Source: Verrucomicrobiia bacterium
GTDB lineage: Bacteria > Verrucomicrobiota > Verrucomicrobiia > Verrucomicrobiales > DEV007
Assembly (NCBI GenBank): GCA_020439945.1
Contig: JAGRPB010000018.1
Coordinates: 1-44,802 of the forward strand
DNA: 44,802 bases
Direction of reading: 5' to 3'
Shown: in pieces, positions 35,594 to 43,700 of the stretch
How the letters are laid out: each line of letters opens with the position of its first letter
How positions within the stretch are numbered: the stretch's first letter is position 1
The notes under the pieces: model-generated
Database searches by the model: none
Seen by the model: the letters and a program-made list of their open reading frames with translations, nothing else
Told to the model about the DNA's origin: nothing
Translations under genes and position numbers: made by a program

Positions 35594-37573
35594 ATGACCC
35601 CCAGCCAGACCTATCGATCCACCCAACTGGCGAACCCGCCGAGGGTTTTCCGGGGGATTGACGCGTGGGCGCACGGTTGGGCGCGGCGGTTTCGGCCGAA
35701 GAAGGAACGGCTGAGCCAGCTCGAGGCCGAGGCGCGGCGGATTCATGAGATCGCCGAACGTTTTGCGGAGGTCGATATCGAAAAACTGAAACGGGAGTTG
35801 AAGGAATTTCGCGTAGACGTCAGGGCGCGGCCCGATGACGTCGGCGATGTCCCCGAGTCTGCGATGGCGGCGATCACCAACGCGGCGCGAGTCCGGCTCG
35901 GATTGTTCGCCCATCCGCCCCAGATCATGGCGGCGCTGGCGATGTTGCGGGGCGATCTGGTCGAGGTGGCGACCGGAGAAGGGAAAACTCTCGCCATCGC
36001 CCTCGTGGCGGTGGTCCGGGCGTGGACCGAGCGCCCGTGTCACGTGGTCACCGCCAATGACTATCTCGCCGAACGCGATGCGAAGTATCTCGGCCGCTTT
36101 TTCGAGCTGTGTGGCGTCACGGTGGGGCATGTGACCGGAAAGATGAGTCCCGAGGAACGGCGCACCCAATACCGGAACGCGGTGGTCTACACGACGGCGA
36201 AGGAATTGGCGGCCGACTTTCTCCGGGACGATCTCACCGAGGAAGCCTTCGGCCATCCCGGGCGACGCCTCATCCGCCAGATTTATCAGGCGCGTCCTTC
36301 CCGCGACAGTCGCCGGGTGCTCCGCGGACTCCACACGGTGATCGTCGATGAAGCCGACAACGGACTTATCGACGAAGCCGTCACCCCGCTCATCATCAGC
36401 CAGAGCAAGGTCAACCAGGCGCTGGAGGAAGCGACTCTACAGGCCGCCGAGTTGAGTCGGGAATTTGTCTGCGACCGTCACTACCAACGGGAAGAAACCC
36501 GCCGAACCGTGAAACTCAAAGACGAGGGCTATCGCGTCATCGACGACGCCAGCGAGGCCCTTTCCGGTATCTGGAGGGGGCGCACCCGCAAGGTGGAACT
36601 CGTTCTCAAGGCGCTGGAAGCGAGGGAGTTCTTCCACCGCGACAAGCAATACGTGGTCGAAGACAAGAAGATCGTCATCGTCGATGAAAGCACTGGTCGC
36701 CGTATGCCGGGACGGAGCTGGCGGCAGGGGCTGCACCAGGCTGTCGAAGCGAAGGAAGGCGTGCCCATCACGTCGCCGGCGGTGACCATCGCCAGTATCA
36801 GTTTCCAGCGCTTTTTTCGGCAATTCCAAGCCATCGCCGGAGCCACGGGAACAGCCTGGGAAGCGGCGGGCGAGTTCTGGAGAATCTATGGAATGCGGGT
36901 CAACCGCATCCCGCTGCATCGCCCCTGCCAGCGCCAGGAACTGCCTCCCCGGGTCTTCGCAACCGCTGAGGAAAAGTGGAACGCCGTTCTGGGGGAATGT
37001 CAGAAACGCCACGAGATTCGGCAGCCGATTCTCGTTGGCACCCGCAGTGTGGCGGACAGTGAGGAGCTGGCGCGCCGGCTCCGCTCGGTGGGGTTGCCCT
37101 GCCAGATTCTCAACGCCGTTCGTCACCGGGACGAGGCCGCGATCATCGCCGGAGCGGGGCAGAAAGGCCGCATCACCATTGCCACCAACATGGCGGGCCG
37201 GGGGACCGATATCCGCCTCGGCGAAGGCGTGACGGAACTGGGTGGGCTATGCGTGATTGCCACCGATTTCTACGATTCCGGCCGTGTCGATCGCCAACTC
37301 TACGGGCGTTCGGGACGCCAGGGCGATCCCGGTGTGGCCATCACCTACGCCAGTCTCGATGATGAATTGGCCACGAAATTTCTCCATCAGTGGACGGCGA
37401 AAGGTCTTCGTCGGGCGATGAAACAGGGTGTGCCTGGGTCTCGAAATCTGGCCAGATTTCTGCTGAGACGCTGTCAGAAACGATCCGAAAAAGAGGCCTT
37501 TCGACGACGCGAGAACGTCCTCAAATTGGACGAGGAGCGCGCCAAATCGCTGGGATTCTCCGCCAAGGCGTAA
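35594..37573 (+). CDS. Shortened SecA-like ATPase
   Basis: The 659-residue protein has the SecA motor: Walker A ATGEGKT (126-132), the DEAD box VDEADNGLIDEAVTPLIIS (from 251), a preprotein cross-linking-like region ending in YVVEDKKIVIVDESTGRRMPGRSWRQGLHQAVEAKEGV, and the second RecA fold with TIATNMAGRGTDIRLGEGV and QLYGRSGRQGDPG. Housekeeping SecA is about 800-950 residues. This one ends shortly after the long scaffold helix (RRRENVLKLDEER), so the two-helix finger, most of the helical wing and the zinc-binding tail are absent. It is probably a dedicated motor for the neighbouring exporter and not the essential SecA. It lies between the M50 fusion and the LEPR-XLL giant gene. Confidence 0.88.
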   Translation: MTPSQTYRSTQLANPPRVFRGIDAWAHGWARRFRPKKERLSQLEAEARRIHEIAERFAEVDIEKLKRELKEFRVDVRARPDDVGDVPESAMAAITNAARVRLGLFAHPPQIMAALAMLRGDLVEVATGEGKTLAIALVAVVRAWTERPCHVVTANDYLAERDAKYLGRFFELCGVTVGHVTGKMSPEERRTQYRNAVVYTTAKELAADFLRDDLTEEAFGHPGRRLIRQIYQARPSRDSRRVLRGLHTVIVDEADNGLIDEAVTPLIISQSKVNQALEEATLQAAELSREFVCDRHYQREETRRTVKLKDEGYRVIDDASEALSGIWRGRTRKVELVLKALEAREFFHRDKQYVVEDKKIVIVDESTGRRMPGRSWRQGLHQAVEAKEGVPITSPAVTIASISFQRFFRQFQAIAGATGTAWEAAGEFWRIYGMRVNRIPLHRPCQRQELPPRVFATAEEKWNAVLGECQKRHEIRQPILVGTRSVADSEELARRLRSVGLPCQILNAVRHRDEAAIIAGAGQKGRITIATNMAGRGTDIRLGEGVTELGGLCVIATDFYDSGRVDRQLYGRSGRQGDPGVAITYASLDDELATKFLHQWTAKGLRRAMKQGVPGSRNLARFLLRRCQKRSEKEAFRRRENVLKLDEERAKSLGFSAKA

Positions 37574-37590
37574 GTTTTTCGGAAAAAACT
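37573..37590 (+). other. AT-rich hairpin at the end of the SecA-like gene
   Basis: AGTTTTT and AAAAACT form a perfect 7-base stem with a 4-base loop that begins at the stop codon. The stem is too AT-rich for a strong terminator. It may mark the boundary before the giant gene. Confidence 0.3.
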
Positions 37591-37785
37591 GAAAGGTGGC
37601 TTCGGATCTTGCGGATAAGCCTTCGAGGGATGAAATCGCCTCAAATCGGTGCGGAAAATCATTCCTGATATAAAAAATCAAGAATTTCACGAAGCTTGCT
37701 TTGCGAACGACGAGTCTGCGGTCTAGTCTGAAAGTAGACAGACCAAAACCTATCGACGTTCGAAAGCGGCTTTCTCCTCCAGCCC

Positions 37786-40700
37786 ATGTTTTTTTTCAGG
37801 CCCAGAACGGCGACTTCCTCTCAAGAGGAGGACGTCGTGTCGGATCTTGAATCCGAATGCCTCAGCCGAAAACGGCTGTTTCAGCTCGAAATGCTGGAGC
37901 CCCGGGTGCTGCTTTCGGCGGCGCCCATCGACGCTCCGGGAGACCTGGTCGCGGCCAATCCCGAACTGACGCCGATCGAAGTGGTGGAGGAATCGGCTTT
38001 CGAGGAGAACGCTCAGACTCCGGCCGAACAGGCGCTCGCGCCGGTCGTTTCAGGCGAAAAATCGAGTGGTCAGGAGGCGCTTTTCGATGGGGTGGAAACG
38101 GCATCGATTGAACCCTCTTCAGTCTCTGATTCAACCCTGTCAGGTCCCGCCAAGGAGACGGAGGATGCGATCGAGAATGCGGTTTCCGGGGCTGAAGAAT
38201 CCGAGATTTTGCCGCCGATTTCCGATCCGGTGCTGGACGCGGGCGATGACGTTTCGCCGCTCCCGAATGAAGCCGACGATTTCACGAACCAGGATGTGCA
38301 GGTTCCTGAAAACAAGGGCCCTCCCGGATCGGAATCCTCAGATAATGAATTACTTAACCCTGATTTTTCCACCAACAGCAACGGCTCTGATGACGCCGTG
38401 ACGGAGGGTTCTGTCCTCGAAAACAGCCCCGTCGAAGGCATCGAAACGACCGAATCCGGCACCGGTCTGGCCGGCATTTCCGACTCTCCGGTCGGAGAAA
38501 GTGGCGGTCTCGGAAAGCTCCCTGAATTGCCGGGAATCATCCTGACCGAAGGCAGCGAAGGCGCGAGTCTTGGCCAGGTTTTTTATCTCAATTTCGATGG
38601 TGCCTCGAATGCGAGTTACGACGGTCCGGTCCAGTTGAGCGGACTGGAAATTCCCGCTTTCGGTGTCGAGGGATTGGACGCTGCTGAACGGGACAATTTC
38701 ATCGCGGAGATCGTCGCCAACCTGAACGAACTTTTCGGCGAAGCCGGTATTCGCTTCGTCACCGAGTCTCCGACCGATTCATCGGAATTCTCCACGGTCT
38801 ACATCGGAGGCACCAACGAGGCTTTTCTCGATTGGGGAAGTTTCCGTGGCTTGGCCGAGCACGTCGATGTGGGGAATCTGGACCGGAACGACGAATCGTT
38901 TGTGTTCGCCGAATCGATCTGGGAGCCGGGAATGACGGTCGAAGCCTATGCGGATGAGTTGACCGAAGTGATCGCCGAAGAGTCCGCCCACCTGATCGGC
39001 TACGCGGAGACCGATGATGCGGCGGCGGATTCGCCTCTCTACTCGGTGGCAATCGCGGAGACGAAGATCATCGACATGAACTTCATCAGGCCGGTGACGG
39101 GTCAAGATTGGATCCCCACCATCTCGTTCGGCATCTCCACACCCGGCTACCACACCCTGGCGGTTTTCATCGACAATGTTTCCTGGATACTTTCAAACGA
39201 TGCCGAGGTGGTTTTCAGTTTGGAGAACGAGGCGACGGGAGAGTCGGTCACCCGCGTTCCTCTGGTGGAACTGCAACGGGTCGTTGATGGATTCACGGAA
39301 ATCGTTTTCCAGTCGGCGGGAGTCTACTTCCCCTTGATGGGCACCTACACGGCCACGTTTGACGCTCTGCTGGCTCCTCCCGATCCATCCACCAGTCCCG
39401 AGACGGTCAAATTCGAGATCTATGACAATACGGGAACGGTCGACTCTTCCAACGCCGCGAATACCGCGCTCGATTCGACCACCAGCCTGGATATCTGGGA
39501 GGTGGACGTGCGGGTCATCAGTCCCACGACGAACGCCAACAACACGGCGCAGAACACGAAAACCTTCTCCGACGAAGTGGCGGATTCGGATTTCGCCGAG
39601 AGCCTTTTCAATCTGGCGCTCGCTGCGACGGGCAAGACGATCGATTTCGCATCCCTGGTGGCCGGTCTTCCGCAGACTCAAGCGGGATTCGCTGCGATTC
39701 TGGCTTCATTGCCGCAACCAGCAACCGAACTGGAATTTGGTCTCGGACTGGAAGGCGAAATCGTAATTGGTCCAGCGGCGCCCGGCGGCGAGGGGGGAGT
39801 CAGGGCCGCCGAGATCGTGGCCGGCTTGAAATTCGTCTATTCGCCCAACCTGTCGGCCCTCGGAACCAGTGTCTACGATTTTGCCGACGGAAAACTGAAA
39901 ATCACGCGGGTCGGTTATGTCTCGATCGGCCTGATCACGGTCGAGGTGGAGCAATATGTCGAATTTGGAGCCAATCCGCTGGATATCCTGAACGGAGTCA
40001 TCACGGAGAACGATCAAATCACCATCGGCACCTCTTTTGCGGTGAAGCCGGAACTGGTCGCCGAAGCCGATGCCTTCGAGTTCTTCAATTTCCTCGCCGA
40101 TTTCTCCTTTGGAGTGGAAGGGGTCATCAAGATCGAGACCAAGATGAGCATCGGAGAATATCTCGATCTCTATGTGGCGAATGACGCGGTGCAGGAATCC
40201 TATGCCTCAGGTCTCGGCCTGGGCGTGTATCCCGACATCACGACCGAGCAAGCATTTGAGAATCTGCCGTTGTTTGCCCGTTTTTCGATCGCCGTGGCCG
40301 ACTTGATGATTCCCTACTACGCAGACAGTGCATGGCAGGGGATTTACGGAACCGCGTTTCCTCTCGCCATCCCCTTGGACTTGTATCTGGAGCGTCCAGA
40401 CAGCTTTTACGGAATTCTGACCGCCTCACCAAATCCTACCGTCTATAAGATCGAGGCAGGGCTGGGAGCAGCCCTGGCGTTTGGAACCGATCTCTCCTTC
40501 GAAGCCTCGGCGGCCGTGGGCAGCGCCCAGGCGGGAGGCAAAATCTTCGTAGGCGGGGCTCTGAAGGGCACGGTGACGGTCTACGATTCCAGCGCCGCCT
40601 ATTACTCACCCGTGCTGAATTCCCATCAGGAGTACTACGGCGCGGTAATCGACAATGCCATCGTCCAGGGAACCTTCGCTCCCGCGACTTTGAATTTCAT

Positions 40701-43700
40701 CGAACCGGCAGTGATCCGGAACACGCTCTCGCCCTATGCGGATCTCATCGACAGCGTCACGATCATCACCCACGGCGAGGCTTCATTCAGCGGGGAAGAT
40801 ACCCTGCTTGGTTATTTCTACGGGGCAGGCTCGGACCGCGGTCCGTCGCCTGGTGACGACCTGCGCGCGCTGGCGCTGGCGATTCACTCCCAGGGGACCG
40901 GATTCCTGCTGGACTATGACGTGCCCAGCGACCGCTCGGATTCGCGGGGGCAGATCGATGTCGAGCAATCGATTTTCGCGACGACCGACCAAATCGATGC
41001 AATCCTCGAAGCTCGCTCGCTCCTGGGGACGAATGACGAGATTTCCGGGGCCGCCACCGGCCTTCACGTGGTGTTGCTTTTCGACTGGGCGCCTGAATCG
41101 AACAACTCGAGCGGTGGATGGGCTTCGGCGGCCGGCGAAGCGTTGGTGGCCCTGATGGCGGATCTTGGATTGCTCAATATCCTCACGCCGGGCGGAAACC
41201 CCAATTATCACTTCATCGGCGAAGGAACCGGGGCCGTGGTGACATCGGAAGCGGTCCGGGAACTCGGGGCCATGGGCATCTCGGTCGATCACCTCACCTA
41301 CCTGGATCCGAGGGATTACGATGGGAATTCCGTGGGTTCCCGATCTCCCGAGGTCTGGGACAACGTGGGATTTGCCGATGTCTACTACCAGACGGACGAT
41401 GCTCCTATCGGGCGTGCCGTGCCGGCAAGCTACAGCGTTGACGTCACCGGATTGGGAGGAGCGGCCATCAATTCAATTTACGACTTTCTCTCTTCGGCTT
41501 TCACCACCAATCAGGCCTGGACCGATTACTATCTACCGACCGTCGCCGATCCCGATGTTCACGGATCGATTTCGGGCTATGGATATTCGCTTCTGGCTGG
41601 AGGCTTGGCATCCCGTCCACCCCCCAATCAAACGGGCAGCAAACTGGTACCGGGACTGGCCGCTTTCGACATCAACAATGGTGATCTGGAATTCACCGGC
41701 GAAGTCACCGGGAACACCATTCCCGGATGGTCATTGCACGGAGGCGGCGGCTCTGCGGAGAGTGATTCGGGTGGTTACCTCATTTTCACCAACACAGACA
41801 GCCAGCGGATCCACAATCGAATCCTGGTTCCGAAAAATGTCGGGGCGATTGCTTTCGATCTGGCGCTCTTCAGCACTCCGGGCGCGATTGGTTCGCTTAA
41901 AATCGATCTGCTGGTGCCTTCGACCACCCAGGGCGGCGATCTTTTCTCCCCGGTGCTCCTCGGAACGGTGGAGTTGTCCGTCCTGAGTTCCACCACGGAA
42001 ACCCATGCCGTTCTCCTGCCCCCGGAAGCCTGGGGCAACGCCTACGCCATCAGCTTCACGCTCGTGACTCAGGAGACCGGGGTGGAGTTGGGCTTCGACA
42101 ATCTCCGATTCGTTCACGGTGGCGGGGTTGGTGACGCCATCACGGTCGATTTCCACGATATCGGTGGCGGATCATCGCCCCAGCGCCAGTTGGATCCCGC
42201 CGACTTTGACTATTTCACGATCACCAATGTCACGGCACGGAACCCGGACGGATCTCCGGCGTTTTTTACCACGCCCTTCGACAATGACTTTACCGACATG
42301 GTGATCGGCGACGATCTCCTGTTCGCCACCGAACCTGTCGCCCGGATGTTGTATTCGGAAATCTTCCGGGACGATCCATCGGAGAGAACCATCGAGACAG
42401 GCGAACTGCTCTTCCTGCCACCCACCCAGGATGATCTTCTCGGCGACCTCTCATCGTTGGCGTCCGGGTTCCAGGGATTCTTCGAGATCGAATTTACCGT
42501 CGAAGTGGATGGTAATCCGATTCCCCAAAGTGTCCTGATCTATGTGGGCGAGGACTTCGTGACTTCGGTGGATTTACAGACCATGGGGCTCGCCGCGTCA
42601 TCGGACGTGGATCTGCCGGATGTGGGATCGCTCTCTGCGCAGTATGAGACCGGTTTCGCTTACGAAAACTATTCGGATCCCGCCTTCATCTCGGCAGCCG
42701 GAGTCGTGTCGTCGGGAGTGGAAGACGCCGGGGGCGTGTCCTACGGAGTTTATCAGCTACCCAGCCGGAGAAATGGAGTGCTCGTGGAAGATTCGCGGGT
42801 GATGGAGTTTCTCAATGCGAGCGGCTTCATCAGTGAATTCACCGGCCTGACCCAGGCGACGCCAGCCTTCAATCAGAAATGGATGGACCTGGCAAACCCG
42901 AGCGTCGTGGGAGCCAACGCGGCGTTGGCCTTTGCCACCGCCCAGCACGATTTCGTGGGATTGACGGACTACGACCCATTTGTGGCCAAATTTCTCGCGG
43001 ATTTCGGGATTGATTTCGCCGATCGCAGCCGGGCTTTGCAAAATGTCGTCTGGTCAACCGGCGTTCAGCACAAAACGGCCGATTCCGTGTTCGCCATCGC
43101 GGCGAGGGATTTGCTGATCGATCTCGGCTTCAGCTATTCCGATGCGATCGGCGAGGCGGGCAAACAGAAGTTGCTGCAGATGTTCTCGAATGGATTCCTC
43201 TACGATTCCGACATTCAGGCGCTTCAGGCTTCCGGAAAACTCGATAAGGTCGTTCACAACACCACGATCGACGCGTTGCTGACCTCCGCCAATTTCGAGC
43301 CGGATGCGGTTTTCATTGCCTACATTTACCTGGAACGTGGCGCTGACGACAACAACGATGGGATTGTTGACCGAGTGTCAAATAGCGGTCCCTCCGTCAG
43401 TGCCGGGCTGGTCACGAGATATTTTAACCCCTCGGATGGCCCGAACTACATTTCCAGCTACACGCCCGAACTGGAGAAAGCGATCCAGGCCTATATCGAC
43501 GAGCCTGCCCAGGCGGCGTTCTCCACGATCGAGCGGACGGTTCGGATCGAACAGCGCCTCAAGTATCGCGGATTCAGCGGCGCGGATCTCCAGGTGGTCA
43601 TCGACGCCTACAACGAACAGGTTGGCTACCAGACGACGCGCCTGCTCGATGTCAGCCCGGCGATCGATCACCGTGCCGGACTGAGCTACGCCCTGCTGGC

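Noticed and set aside
33968..36334. 788-residue minus-strand open frame across the M50 and SecA-like genes
   Set aside because: His/Asp/Gly-rich antisense shadow that spans the boundary of two well-supported genes.
37640..37760. Promoter for the giant gene (TATAAA at 37669, TAGTCT at 37724)
   Set aside because: Each -10-like hexamer lacks a convincing -35 box at the right distance.
42691..43390. Evidence for a type VI secretion system because of the VgrG-like domain
   Set aside because: No other T6SS gene is present; the domain is embedded in a LEPR-XLL protein and only resembles one found on some VgrG-related proteins.
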